Assembly: GCA_023548195.1 (NCBI GenBank)
Contig: JAJHZJ010000076.1
Span: 510,931-574,930 of the forward strand
DNA length: 64,000 nucleotides
Source of the DNA: Bettongia penicillata ogilbyi
Taxonomy: Eukaryota > Chordata > Mammalia > Diprotodontia > Potoroidae
Direction: 5' to 3'
Part shown: piece after piece, positions 45,128-56,458 of the stretch
Numbering within the stretch: the first letter of the stretch is position 1
How the letters are laid out: each line of letters begins with the position of its first letter
The notes under the pieces: model-generated
Database searches by the model: none
What the model saw: the letters and a program-made list of their open reading frames with translations, nothing else
Told to the model about the DNA's origin: nothing
Position numbers and translations under genes: made by a program

Positions 45128-46005
45128 AAAATCTTTTTTTATAAATATAATTCTATTTATACAATTTCCAAAATAATTTTTATTGTCTGGTTTCTGCACT
45201 TTAGTTCTCCTTCTTCTGTAGTCTTGGTACCCCGGAGTCGACCAGTAGCCGGCCGTGATGAGACCAACCTTTTTTCCAGCTAGAGCATCTCTTCGAATGG
45301 TGGATGGTTTTCCAGTATGCTGGTGATTACTCCTCCGAAGGAATGTTCCACAGGACTCATGGGCACACACTGGGCACAAGGCCAGCAGTTTCTCTTGGCC
45401 TTGTATTTGTGGTAGGCACGACCTGCCTTAAGGATGGGTTTATCAATATGACCTCTTCCAGCAACAACATGAACCACAGCTCTGTTTACAGAAGAGATCA
45501 CTTTCTTAGAGCCTGAAGGTAATTTCACCTGTGTTTCCTTGGTTTCAGGGTTATGGGAAATCACTGTGGCATAGCTTCCAGATGTACAGGCAAGTTTACC
45601 CTGATCCCCAGGCTTTTCTTCAAGACAGCACACTGTGGTCTCTTCAGGCATAGTGCCAACTGGGAGGATATTGCCAATGTTAAACTGAGCTTTCTTACCA
45701 CAGTACACAAACTGGCCAGTATGAATGCCTTCAGCAGCAATGAACAACTCTGTCCTCCTTTTAAATCGATAAGGATCCCGGAAAGCTACTTTTGCCAGAG
45801 GAGCCCCTAAGCCTGGATCATGGATTATGTCCTTTAGGATGCCCTTAACGTAGCCATGCCTCTTGGCGAAGTCGACAGCCCAGAGCTTGGCTGCGCCTTT
45901 TCCTGTGCTTCATGTGAGTAGGGAAGGCGGAGCCTGCACCCTTCCTCTGACCATGTATCGCTCGACCTATTTCTCGCAGTCTGACTCTGGATTTGCTAGA
46001 AAGAG
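45128..46005 (-). pseudogene. RPL8: Processed pseudogene of ribosomal protein L8
   Basis: The coding match runs from 45970 (start codon now ATA) to the TAA at 45203-45201, 770 bp against 774 expected for the 257-residue protein. It has no introns, which is the mark of a processed copy. The longest intact piece reads [20 protein letters not shown] (starting at 45744) and continues through [42 protein letters not shown] and [11 protein letters not shown]. Breaks include an extra A in the AGGAAA codons near 45899, frameshifts in the C-terminal third and a 2-base loss before the stop. The 5'UTR starts CTCTTTC, a terminal oligopyrimidine-like start, exactly beside the target duplication. An AATAAA signal (45183-45188) and a decayed A-rich end lie on the left. 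The parental gene makes a large-subunit protein; this copy cannot. Confidence 0.93.
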
Positions 46006-46014
46006 AGATATATG
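46006..46014 (+). repeat. Target-site duplication of RPL8 retrocopy, 5' side
   Basis: AGATATATG, partner of 45119-45127. Confidence 0.6.
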
Positions 46015-46159
46015 CAATTCCATTTCAATATCCCTCTTAGAGAAAGGGAGAAAGGAAGGAGCAAACACCTAGTCATGATCCCTCACAAAAATGGAAATCA
46101 TATACTCCCTTGAAGAGACTCAGGCCAGATTTCAGAAAACTGAATATGAAGCAGGTTAC

Positions 46160-46460
46160 TAGTCATCTCCTGCTCCAGATATAAGGGACTGAAAACACAG
46201 AATGAGATACTCCACTTTTTTTCTTGTGGCGAAAGTAGGGATATGTTTTGATAAAACATGTATATTTATCATAAGAATTTCCTTTTTTTCTTTTTTTATT
46301 GTTACATTTTGGCATAATAAATTAAATGGTTGCCAAAGGGTATGAAGAACTGAGTAACTGTGGGCAAATACTTTCCAAATTCTTTTATAGAATGACTGGA
46401 CCAGTTCATAGCTCCACCAATAGTGCATTAATGAAAGCAGTGAACATGGAATCAAGTTGA
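46160..46460 (-). mobile_element. Old L1 ORF2 C-terminal fragment
   Basis: The 98-codon minus-strand frame contains HYWWSYELVQSFYKRIWK, which corresponds to the L1 ORF2 segment HCWWSCELIQPFWRTIWK seen in L1-A near 15510. The downstream part is unrelated or decayed. Confidence 0.65.
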
Positions 46461-46689
46461 ACTCTAGATTTACTGCTTCTTGCTGCTTTAGCTACTAAAC
46501 TTCCAATTTTTCTGCATGTATAAAATTGCATGTGGGGAGGAAAGAGTTGGATCAGATTACGTAAACCTATCTAAGATCACTTCCAAAACAAATCCAATGA
46601 AAAACTATGCGTGATTATACAAGGTACGAACTTCATTTTCCTTATTCAGATAATTGTGCTACCTATGGCAAATAGATACTGCACTTTGG

Positions 46690-46925
46690 GTGCTGGAGTT
46701 TGAATATGAAAGATGAGTTTAAATCATGTCTCAGGTACTTAATAGCTGTATGGCCCAGAGTAATTCTGTTAACCTTTGTTTCTTTATCAATGAAATGTTG
46801 ATAATAATTGCAATTACTTAACAAGATTTTGTGAGGATTAAATGAGATAATATTTGTAAAGAGTTTTGCAAATCCTAAAGTGCTATATAAATGCTGACTA
46901 TTGCTATTACTATCATTATCATGAC
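46690..46925 (+). repeat. MIR SINE
   Basis: 'gtttaaatcatgtctcaggtacttaatagctgtatggcccagagtaattctgttaacctttgtttctttatcaatgaaatg ... gattttgtgaggattaaatgagataatatttgtaaagag', the MIR order on the plus strand. Confidence 0.75.
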
Positions 46926-46929
46926 TGAT

Positions 46930-47055
46930 TTAAAATGTGAACCCCAGTAGGCCATTAAGAAGATAAAATTAAATAATGGGAATTAGTTAAAATAAAGCAT
47001 ATTATTAAAATTCAATAAAGCACAATAATTTTAAAAGAGTAAAGTCAATTTATTA
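46930..47055. other. AT-rich spacer
   Basis: Nothing recognised. Confidence 0.5.
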
Positions 47056-47061
47056 AAATAG

Positions 47062-47155
47062 TTGTTTTTTTTTAAATTTTAGTTCCAATTCATTTCTTTC
47101 CCATCCCTCACCCCCATTTAGAAGGCAAGAAATAAAATATATGATTACTTTTATT
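47062..47155 (-). mobile_element. L1/HAL1 3' terminus fragment
   Basis: 'ttttaaattttagttccaattcatttctttcccatccctcacccccatttagaaggcaag' resembles the inverse of the HAL1/L1 3' end (compare 51530-51590). It is strongly 5' truncated. Confidence 0.45.
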
Positions 47156-47159
47156 TATT

Positions 47160-47985
47160 TACATATATTTAAATCCTGAGCAGAAGTATTTGGGAATTGT
47201 ATTCCTTGTCAATGGTATACTTAATGCAAAAATATCCAAGTTTGATACACATATTAATCAGTTGTCCTAAAAATTTCAAGAAAATTGCCCATATATATTA
47301 ATTGTATTTCAAACTAAAGAATTAAAGAAAATACAATTTAGTTATGCTAATTTAATCTTACAAATATTTCATCTGTAGTGTTATAGACTTGATATGGCAC
47401 AGAATCATAAGATCAAATTTTGCTTCTAAAAATGACAATAAACACTCACTAATCACTTATTGTGTTCAGAGTGTTTTTTTGGTTCCAAAGGAGATAAAAG
47501 GCTTAACTAAAATATCATCTCCCATTTTCAGGAAAGTTTTTACTTTCTAGTGGAACAAGACACCAAGAAAGAGACATGTAATGGACAGTAATGTGTGGTA
47601 AATGACAACATAGAACTGCTTGAAATTCATACATCAAAGGTGGCAATGTCATCATCAACTTGGAGAATCTGGGAAGATGCTTGGAGAAGATAAGTTTAAA
47701 GCAGGGAACTAAAGATAAGTAGAAGTTCAACAGAAAAACAGAAGGGATTTATTTCAGGCACAGGAAATATCTTGAATAGACTCACAGAGTGTGAAAAAGA
47801 GAATGAGGATTTCCTGTGTAGAGTTGTTCATATTGGGAGGGAAATTATAAGACATAAATCTGGAAAGGGAAGGTGCTTTCAGATTTTGGAGATATTATAA
47901 GTAAGTTTTTTTTTATTTCATTTTCCCAAAGATCAATAAACCACAGAAGAGTTTAAAAAAAAGAATTGCATAAATAGATGATGTG
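47160..47985. other. No gene recognised
   Basis: Short frames on the minus strand only, with no motif. Confidence 0.5.
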
Positions 47986-47989
47986 TGCA

Positions 47990-48170
47990 AAATCGATTAA
48001 TCAATAAACATTTAGTAAGTGCCTACTGTGGTCTGGGGATACAAAGAAAAAAGACAGTCTATAACTTCAAAGAGCTTCTAATTAATGGAGCCAACTTGAA
48101 AACAAACATGTGTAGACAAGCTACAAATAGGATAAATTGCAAATAATCTATAAGAAATGTTAGTCTGGCA
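47990..48170 (+). repeat. Old L2-associated repeat
   Basis: 'caataaacatttagtaagtgcctactgtggtctggggatacaaagaaaaaagacagtctataacttcaaagagcttctaattaatgg' follows the widespread mammalian pattern 'caataaatatttattgagcacctactatgtgcc...ggggatacaaag...ccctcaaggagctt'. Confidence 0.55.
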
Positions 48171-48199
48171 GTAGTTTTGTAAAGGCATTACGAGAAGAA

Positions 48200-49385
48200 A
48201 ATTGAGGCAATAAAACTTATTGGGAGATTTTTATTATTATAAAGGTATGTGATAATAAGAATGAATAATCATGTACTAGTAAGTGAAATAGAGAATTATT
48301 TTTCATTTTCTCTTTGTGCATAGCTACACTTCCACAAACTATGTTGATCCTTCTTCCCTCTGAGTGTTGGGTGTCATGGTATGTTTTTGTGACCCCTTAC
48401 TTATTTTTTATAACTTCTTATTAGCCTACTGTGCTCAGTTGGTCCTTTCCTGTGGCTATCCAGCATTCCAAAAGCTACCCAGCCACTGCTCACTTTCTGC
48501 CACGTATCAGTGTTTTCCTTGCATTAGATAACTGTGATGTTTGATTCCAGGTCCAGGTCATCCTGTATATTGTTTTTGTTTTCTTTAGGCTTCCATAACT
48601 CATGCACTCAATACCAAACCTAAGTGAACCTTCAGTAAAAATTCATTTAAAAAGGCTATAAAAGTTATAGGAGAGAAATTGATGGATTGATAGAAAAGTC
48701 TAGCAATTGCAAAGATCAGGAAGTTTCTGGTTTAAAGACACAGCAGAGCTCTATCTAACACTTCAGACTGAGTAAGCACTCAGATACTTGCTAAATAAGT
48801 GACTTGTTATAGTATTGCAATTAGCAACACTTTGACCTCTCCAAAAGGTAATTTCCTTATTAGATGAAGTGTTGAATACAATTTTTAAAAAATTATTACA
48901 ATCTTTTTTTCCATTGCATAGCCCATTTAGTGAATTATGTTGAAAAAATGCTGATATGAGGAAATATCAAAAATGCTAAAGTCATATGTCTAGTTTCAGG
49001 GCACAGAAGATATTAGACATGAAGGGCTGAATTTTTTTTTACAAGCTGAAGCAGGTGCTAGTTATATGCCCTCTCTCTGTCCTCAAACCTCAATTGTACT
49101 TTTTAGGGAATTGCTGTCATGTGACCAAGTGCTACTACAGCTTCTGTCTATTATATAGGTACTGGAGAAAAATCAGTTACTATACTTGATGGTGAAGCAA
49201 AATGACTCTAAGTAGAAAATGACAGAAGTCCTTGCTAATTTGTATTTATAAAGTGTATTCAGCTGTGAACTCAACATAGCACTTTTCACATATTTCCTGA
49301 AAATATGTTGCATCTTCTCATTGATTTGATTTGTCATTCAAAGTTTGACTTCATTCCAATATTTTTATTGTAAGAATTGATTTCT
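48200..49385. other. No gene recognised
   Basis: Mixed sequence with no frame or repeat I can assign. Confidence 0.5.
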
Positions 49386-49389
49386 TTCT

Positions 49390-49585
49390 CCTATTTAATT
49401 TGCTCTAAGTCAGTCCATATAAGTCTTCCCATGGTTTCTCTGGAAGCAAATCTTTCTTCATTTCTCATATCACAATGTATTCCATTATAACCATATGTCA
49501 TGAATTGTTCAGTTATTCCCCAGTTTGTAGGCACCTTCTTAAAGTTCAATTCTTTTCAATCACAAACAGATGCATTAAATAGTTT
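49390..49585 (-). mobile_element. Old L1 3' region fragment
   Basis: 'cagtccatataagtcttcccatggtttctctggaagc ... cacaatgtattccattataaccatatgtcatgaattgttcagttattccccagtttgtaggcacc' is the inverse of L1-A 15720-15840. Confidence 0.65.
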
Positions 49586-49589
49586 GTGT

Positions 49590-50250
49590 GTATGTATGTA
49601 TGCATATATATACATATATATGTATGTATACCCAAAGATTCATATATGCATACACATATGTGCACACAATAGAGACATATAGACAGAAATGGATATATGG
49701 AATTTTCAAATCTTTCCTCTCTAAGCTGCATTCTGAATTTTCTTCCATGTCCACAAATTAGATAACTTCCCCTTCCCATGTCACCTTTCTTTTAATGATA
49801 TCTCAAATGTGTAAAACTATACAACATAGCCTCACATTTATATGATTGACATTTCTATTAACCCCTCCTACTTTCATTGAAAAGACTATGATTGGGTATT
49901 CTTGGAACCCTTGGCAAGCAATGATTCCAAAGCAAAAACTGTGAAAGTCACCATTAAACCATTTTTGTAATTTATGATATAAATACAATCTTAGAAATAA
50001 TTTCAACAAAATTTAATTAAGCAAAATTATTTACTGTAATAAATATATATTATTAATCATATAAACTATCCATTATTGTCTATTTCATGGAATTATTTTT
50101 TCTAACAAGGTACTATGTTCAGTTGTTTTTCTTTGTGTGTGTGTGCACATATGTAATTACAAGTATGAAGAATTTTGACTATTTCTTTAAAACTCTCATT
50201 TCTAAATTCTATCCTTCCTTCTCATTTATAATAAAAAAAAAATTAAATAG
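49590..50250. other. No gene; TATG/CATA-rich patch at 49590-49680
   Basis: No support for coding or RNA genes. Confidence 0.5.
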
Positions 50251-50936
50251 ATTATATGACAGACTCCACCATAGCATCGTGAAGCAGGAATGACTAGAGC
50301 AGACTGAAGTAGAAACAGTATTGTGGATTCTCAAACATATCAGCCCAGGATGGGAGTCCAATGGAACCAAGTGAAATAGAAGCTCAGAACACCCCATAAC
50401 AACAGCAGCCACTCCTGAGACTGTGAGCCCACAGATTAAATGTTTGCAAGTCACCTACTTGAAATTCCTGGAGCCAGAATGGTGTAGTACACTGTAAATG
50501 CTCTCAATCCAGAGGAGATCCTGAGCCCCAGTACAGAGGAGGCCATAAGTGCCAACATCAGGACTACAGGCATGCCTTAGCACAGATAGTGGAATTAGGT
50601 AGACACTGGCTCAGAAGGGAGTTCACCAGCTACTGAGCCTGCCTATGCTCTAGCTCAGGGGAGGAGACCTCCTGTGGCCAGACCATCGCTCCCCCACACC
50701 TCAGGCAGTGAGCTTCAGGGTAACCCCTGGGAAATTCAGAAAGACTTCACCTGACATCTGCCTTGGAACACACCACCCAGTTCAGCACCATAAACTGCTG
50801 CATTCTAGCTTCTAATTGAAAGAACCAGAGGCCACAACACACAAAGTCTCAAGTTCTCAGCACAAAAAACATTGCACAGAGCTCCCTATTCCACAGAAGG
50901 AGAGATACTTCAAGAGCAAGGAAAAAGGCAAGCATT

Positions 50937-51256
50937 ATGAGCAAGAAGGAAACCAGAAAAGTAAAGACCATAGAATCTTACTGTGCGGACAATGATCAAA
51001 ATATAAACTCAGAAGAGGACAACATTGAGACTATACTCACATATGAAACCTTTAAAGGGAATATGTACTGGTCTTGAGGCCAAAGAACATTACTGGAAGA
51101 GCTCAAGAAGGATTTTAAAAGTGAAATTAAGAGGTAGAAGAAAAATTGGTCACTGATTTTAAAAATATATAAAAAAGAATTCACTAAAGAATTAAAAATG
51201 AAAATTGGGCAAATGGATAAGGAGATACAGATCTTAACTGGAGAAAATAACTCCTT
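50937..51256 (+). pseudogene. L1-B ORF1, part 1
   Basis: Starts MSKKETRKVKTIESYCADND at 50937 and runs open until a stop near 51076 (the original frame is disrupted). It ends where HAL1-A is inserted and continues at 54152. Confidence 0.7.
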
Positions 51257-52284
51257 TTTAATTTATTTATTTATTTAACTTTTTACATTCGATTTCACAA
51301 AATTTTGGGTTCCAAATTTTCTCCCCTTTTATCCCCTCCCCCCATCCCAATACCCCCAGCATCTGATTTTCCCTATCTCCAATCTGCCCTCTCTTCTGTC
51401 ATCCCACCCTTCTCTTGTCTCCATCTTCTCTTTTCTCCTGTAGGGCCAGATGACTTTCTATTCCTCATTAACTGTATGTCTTCTTTCCTAGTAGCAACAG
51501 CAATACTAAACAGTTGTTCCTAAAACTTTGAGTTCCAAATTCTCCCCATCCCTCCCTCCCCACCCATTCCCTTTGGGAAGGCAGGCAATTCAATATAGGC
51601 CACATCTGTGTAATTTTGCAAATGACTTCCCTGATAGTCGTGTTCTGTAAGACTAACTAAATTACCCTCCATCCTACCCTGTCCCTCATTGTATCTCTTC
51701 TGTCTTTTGATCCTGTCCCGCCCCAAGTGTTGACTTCAAATTGCTCCCTCCTCCCTTTGCCCTCCCTTCCATCATCCCCCCCCCTTGTTTATCTCCTTCT
51801 CCCCCACTTTCCTATACTGTAAGATAGGTTTTCATACCAAAATGAGTGTGCTTTTTATTCCTTCCTTTAGTCAAATGTGATGAGGGCAAACTAATTGTTT
51901 TTTTTTTTTTTCTCAGCTCTCCTCTTTTTCCTTCCACTAAAAAGTCTCCTACTTGCCTCTTAAATGACATATAATTACCCCATTCCATTTCACCCTCTTT
52001 CCTCCCACTACATTTCTCTCTCACCATTTACCTTAATTTCTTTTCAGCTATGGTCCCATCCTATTCAATTCACTCTGTGCTCTCTGTCTCTGTAAGTGTG
52101 TGCATGTGTGTATGTGTGTGTTCGTGCATGCATGTATATGTGTGTGTGTGGTCCCACCAACTACCCAGATACTGAAAAGTTTTAAGAGTTACAGATATTG
52201 TTTTTCCATGTAGGGATGTAAACAGTTCACTTCTGGTAAGTCCCTTAAGACTTCTCTTTGCTGTTTACTTTTTCATGCTTCTTC

Positions 52285-53386
52285 TCATTCTTGTGTTTGG
52301 AAGTCAAATTTTCTTTTCAGGTCTGGTCTTTTCATCAAGAATGATTTAAAGTCCTCTGTTTCATTGAAAGACCATATTTTCCCCTGAAGTATTATACTCA
52401 GTTTTTCTGGGTATGTGATTCTTGGTTTGAGTCCTAGTTCCTTTGACTTCTGGAATATCCTATTCCACGCCCTTCGATACCTTAATGTAGAAGCTGCTAG
52501 ATCTTGAGTTATCCTGATTGTATTTCCACAGTACTGGAATTGTTTCTTTCTAGCTGCTTGCAAGATTTTCCCCTTGACCTGGGAGTTCTGGAATTTGGCC
52601 ACAATGTTCCTAGGAGTTTTTCTTTTTGGATCTCTTTCAGGTGGTGATCGATGGATTCTTTCAATACTTATATTGCCCTCTGGTTCTAGAATGTCAGGGC
52701 AGTTTTCCTTGATAATCTCATGGAAGATGATGTCTAGGCTCTTTTTTTGATCATGACTTTCAGGAAGTCCCATAATTTTTAAATTTGTCTCCCCTGGATC
52801 TATTTTCCAGGTCAGTTGTTTTTCCCATGAGATATTTCACATTCTCTTCCATTTTTTCATTCTTTTGGTTTTGTTTGGTGATTTCTTGGTTTCTCGAAAA
52901 TCATTAGACTCCATCTGTTCCATTCTAATTTTGAGAGAACTATTAAATTCAATGAGCTTTTGAGCCTCTTTTTCCATTTGGCTAATTCTGCTTTTGAAAG
53001 CATTCTTCTCCTCATTGGCTTTTTGAACCTCTTTTGCCAATTGAGTGAGCCTATTCTTCAAGGTGTTATTTTCTTCAGCATTTTTTGGGGTCTCCTTAAC
53101 CAAGGTATTGACCTGTTTTTCATACTTTTCTTGTATCTCTCTCATTTCTCTTCCCAGTTTTTCCTCTACCTGTCTAAGTTGCTTGTCAAAATCCTTTTTG
53201 AGCTCTTCCAAGGCCTAAGCCCACCTGACATCCCCCTGGGGTGTCTGGGGTACTGAGGCCCTGCCCTCCACGTCTTTCCCTGATGGCAAGAATATGTCCT
53301 CGTTATCAGACCCGAAAGTCGGGATCATTTGCATTTGTTGGAAAAAACTCTCTATAGTCTTATTTTTTCTTCCCTTTTCTAGGCAC
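52285..53386 (-). pseudogene. HAL1-A ORF1, lightly damaged
   Basis: The start codon is now GTG (53386-53384). An early TAA follows MSRKGKK-type codons, a TAG sits just before the coiled coil (near 53216), and one base is missing near 52900 (SNDF region), splitting the frame into 52837-53211 (124 codons, coiled coil) and 52285-52773 (162 codons, RRM end and C-terminal domain: MGLPESHDQKKSLDI, SPPERDPKRKTPRNIVAKF, AARKKQFQYC, FDFQTQE). Otherwise it stays very close to HAL1-B. Confidence 0.88.
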
Positions 53387-54136
53387 TTTCCCAGCCAGTT
53401 ACTTGACTTCTGAGATTCCTGTCCACCCCTGCCTAGATCCGCCCAGCTAGTACTTGGGGTCTGAGATTCAAATGGGCTTTCCGCAGCAAGCTTTAGTTCT
53501 GGTGCTGAGGTGGGGGCAGGGCCACCTCCCAGGCTCGGCTTCCTCAGGGGCTTTATGCAGAGACCTTCAGGAACGGAGTGGGTGGGTGGGGGCTGCCTCC
53601 CAGGCTCAGCTCCCTCAGGTTGTTTATGCAGAGACTTTCAGTAATGAAGATCCTGCCTGCTGCTGGGGGAGTGCTAGGCTGCCGCCGCTGCTGCTGCCTC
53701 CGCTGCCGCCCACACCTCTGCCTCCGCCGCTTCCTGCCCCTGTCTCTGCTTCCTCCGCTTCCTCCCGAGGGGGCCCGAGTCATGGAGACACCCCACTCCC
53801 CTCAGCCAGCCAGCCGTCTCTCTCACTGACCTGTAGCTTCTGTGGGTGGAGGGACTTTCCCAGCTGCCGGAGCTTCCGTCCCCGAAGCCTGCTCGGGTCA
53901 GCTTCTCTGGGGCCATGGCCAGGGCAGTGCTGGGGTGGGGTCCGCTTTCTGGGGCGTGACATACCCTGGGGACAGGTCTCCAGGGCTCTCTGGCACAGAA
54001 ATCTCTTCCACTCCGTTTCTGTACCCCTTTCAGTGGTCCAGAAGTTATGGGGGTCTCTTTTTACATTAATTCTATGGGCTGTGGGTTGGAGCTCGTAAAT
54101 GTGCATCCTTCTAGTCCGCCATCTTGGCTCCGCCCC
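53387..54136 (-). promoter_or_regulatory. HAL1-A 5'UTR / internal promoter
   Basis: GC-rich, with many CpGs and CCGCCGCTGCTGCTGCC-type stretches. The first 20 bases include CAAGATGGCGG, a strong match to the YY1-type site used at human L1 5' ends. The long frames over it on both strands (up to 214 codons) reflect base composition and are not shared as frames by HAL1-B. Confidence 0.65.
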
Positions 54137-54137
54137 T

Positions 54138-54885
54138 GAAAATAACTCCTTAAAAAGAACAATTAGACAAATGGAAAAAACAATGAAAAGTTAACCAAGG
54201 AAAATAATTTATTAAAAATTAGAATTGGGCAAGTAGAAACTAATGATTATATGAGACATCAAGAATCATTCAAACAAAATCTAAAGAATGAAAAATAGAA
54301 AAAAATGTAAGATATTCCATCAGAAAAACAACTGACCTGGAAAATAAATGCAGGAGAGAAGCATAAGAATTTTTGGTCTACCAGAAAGCCAAGATGAAAG
54401 AAAGAGCCTGGACAATATCTTCCAAGAAGTGAAGGAAAGTTGCACTGTGGTCCTAGATGCAGAGGACAAAATGGTGAAAGAATCTAATGATAACATCCTG
54501 AAAGAGATCCCAAATTGAAAATCCCAAGGAATATTGTTGCAAAATTCCTCAACTATCAAGCTAAGGAGAAAATACTGCAAGCATGCAGAAAGAAACAATT
54601 TAAATATCAAGGAACTACAGTCAGGATTACACAGAACCTTGTAGCTACTACATTAAAAGATCTGAGCGATTGCAATATAATGTTCTGTAAGGCAAAGGGA
54701 CTTGGGCTGCAACAAAGGATCAGTTATCCAGCAAAATTGAGCATAATATTTAAGGCAAGGAGATGGAATTTCTATGAAGTAAGGGATTTATGATGAAAAG
54801 CCCAGAGCTCAATAGAGAATTTGATCTTCAAACACAAGACTCAAGAGAAGCATAAAATGGCAAATGGGAGATAAATAACTTCTTA
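54138..54885 (+). pseudogene. L1-B ORF1, part 2
   Basis: Resumes at the target duplication. The C-terminal piece 54515-54793 reads MKIPRNIVAKFLNYQAKEKI and AARKK-equivalent ACRKKQFKYQGTTVRITQ, then ISYPAKLSIIF. It ends with the QTQDSREA segment and a TAA near 54855. Confidence 0.75.
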
Positions 54886-55439
54886 TTCAATACAGGCATC
54901 ACTATACAGAAGGATGATACTTGTTAATCTTGAGAATGGTATATTTATTATGATATTTAAAAGGGATATACATAGATCAGAAGGAGTGGGTATAAATTAG
55001 GTGATGTGATGACAAAAACATGATTAAAGGATGTAAAGGGATTGTAATGAGAGAAGAGCAAAGGAAGAGGCAGGAAAAGGTAAATTTCATCATAGGAAGA
55101 AGCACAAAAACACATTATAGTAGAGGGAAAGAGGTGAAGGAGATGAGCATTGTTTGATATTTACTCTCATCTGATTTGGTTCAAGGAGGGAACAACATAT
55201 TCATTTAAGTATAGAAATTTAACTTGCCCTATAAGCAATAGAAGGGGAAAGGGGAAAGGCAAAGGAGGGGAGGTAAATTGGGAAAGGGAAAGTAGTGAGA
55301 GAAAATGAGAATAAAAGAGGGGCTGATAGGAGGGAGGGAAGACTGAGAGAGGTGGTGGTCAAAAATAAAACTCTCTTGTGAAGAGGAAGGAACAAAGGGG
55401 AAATAAAAGCATAAATGGGGGATAATAGGATGGAGAGAA

Positions 55440-55621
55440 ATGCACAGAAAGCAATCATAACTGTGAATGTGAATGGGATGAACTTTCCCATAAAATGGTG
55501 AGGGATAGTAGAATACATTAAAAACCATAATCCTACAATATGTTCCATACAAGAGCCACATTTGAAACAGGGGGATACACATAGAGTAAGAGTAAAAGGT
55601 TGGATCAGAATATGTTATGCT
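55440..55621 (+). pseudogene. L1-B ORF2, part 1 (endonuclease start)
   Basis: Encodes AIITVNVNGMNFPIKW and SIQEPHLKQGDTHRVRVKGW-like text, the beginning of the endonuclease domain, and is cut at the HAL1-B insertion. Confidence 0.7.
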
Positions 55622-56458
55622 GGGGGCGGAGCCAAGATGGCGGAGTAGAAGGACGCACATTTACGAGCTCCGAGCCCACAACCCATGGAATTGAGGTAAA
55701 AGGAGATCCCCATAAATTCTGAATATCTGCAGGGGGTGCATAAACATAGGGGAAGAGATTTCCGTTCCACTGAACCCTGGAGAGCCGTCCCCGGGGTCCA
55801 TCGCACTTCGGAAAGCGGACCCCACCCCCACCCCTGGCCGTGGCCCCAGAGAAGCTGACCTGAGCAGACTTCAGAGAGGAAAGCTCCAGGGGAAGCTCCG
55901 GCAGCCGGGAAAGTCCCTCCACCCACAGAAGCTACAGGTCAGTAAGAAAGAAGGCTGCGATAGGGGAGGGGAGCAGAGCTTCTCCATGACTCGGGCCCCC
56001 TCTGGAGGAAGCGGCTGCGGCAGAGACGGGGGCAGGAAGCGGCAGAGGCAGAGGCGTGGGCGGGCGGCTGAGGCGGCAACGGCCCGGGACTCAGGAATCC
56101 CCCAGCAGCAGGTAGGATCTTCAATACTGAAGGTCTTTCCAACCTGAGGGAGCCGAGCAGGGGAGACGGCCCTGCCCCCACCCTGCTCTACTGCTGAACG
56201 CCTCTGAATAAAACCCCCAAGGGAGCTGAGCACAGCAGGCGGGGCCCCCCAACCCGCCCCCACCCGCTCGGTTCCTGAAAGTCTCTGCAGAAAGCCTCTG
56301 AGGGCCCAAGCTTAGGAGGCGGCCCTGCCCTAACCCCTGCGCCAGAACTAAAGCTTACCGCGGGAAAGCGCATTTGAATCTCAGAGGCCAAGCACTAGCT
56401 GGGTGGATCCAGGCAGGGGTGGAAAGGAATCTCAGAAGTCAAGTAATTGGCTGGGAAA
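55622..56458 (+). promoter_or_regulatory. HAL1-B 5'UTR / internal promoter
   Basis: GC-rich with many CpGs, starting with a GCGGAGCCAAGATGGCGGAG segment that is nearly the same as the human L1 start (GGAGCCAAGATGGCCG), where YY1 binding sets the transcription start. A promoter role is inferred. The minus-strand frames across it, up to 143 codons, are not genes. Confidence 0.65.

Larger units (their letters stand above)
51257..54137 (-). mobile_element. HAL1-A: full-length half-L1, inserted in L1-B ORF1
   Basis: On the minus strand: 5' end GGGGCGGAGCCAAGATGGCG at 54136, GC-rich 5'UTR of about 750 bp, ORF1 (53386-52285), a 3'UTR of about 1 kb and an (AAAT)n-type tail reading ATTT on the plus strand at 51260-51280. 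No ORF2. Perfect 14-bp target duplications GAAAATAACTCCTT lie at 51243-51256 and 54138-54151. This is the HAL1 layout described for mammals: an L1 derivative that keeps ORF1 and depends on L1 reverse transcriptase in trans. Confidence 0.9.

Noticed and set aside
53454..54098. 214-codon plus-strand frame rich in S, P, G, L
   Set aside because: It lies antisense to the GC-rich HAL1-A 5'UTR, where stops are rare because of base composition. HAL1-B does not preserve the same frame.
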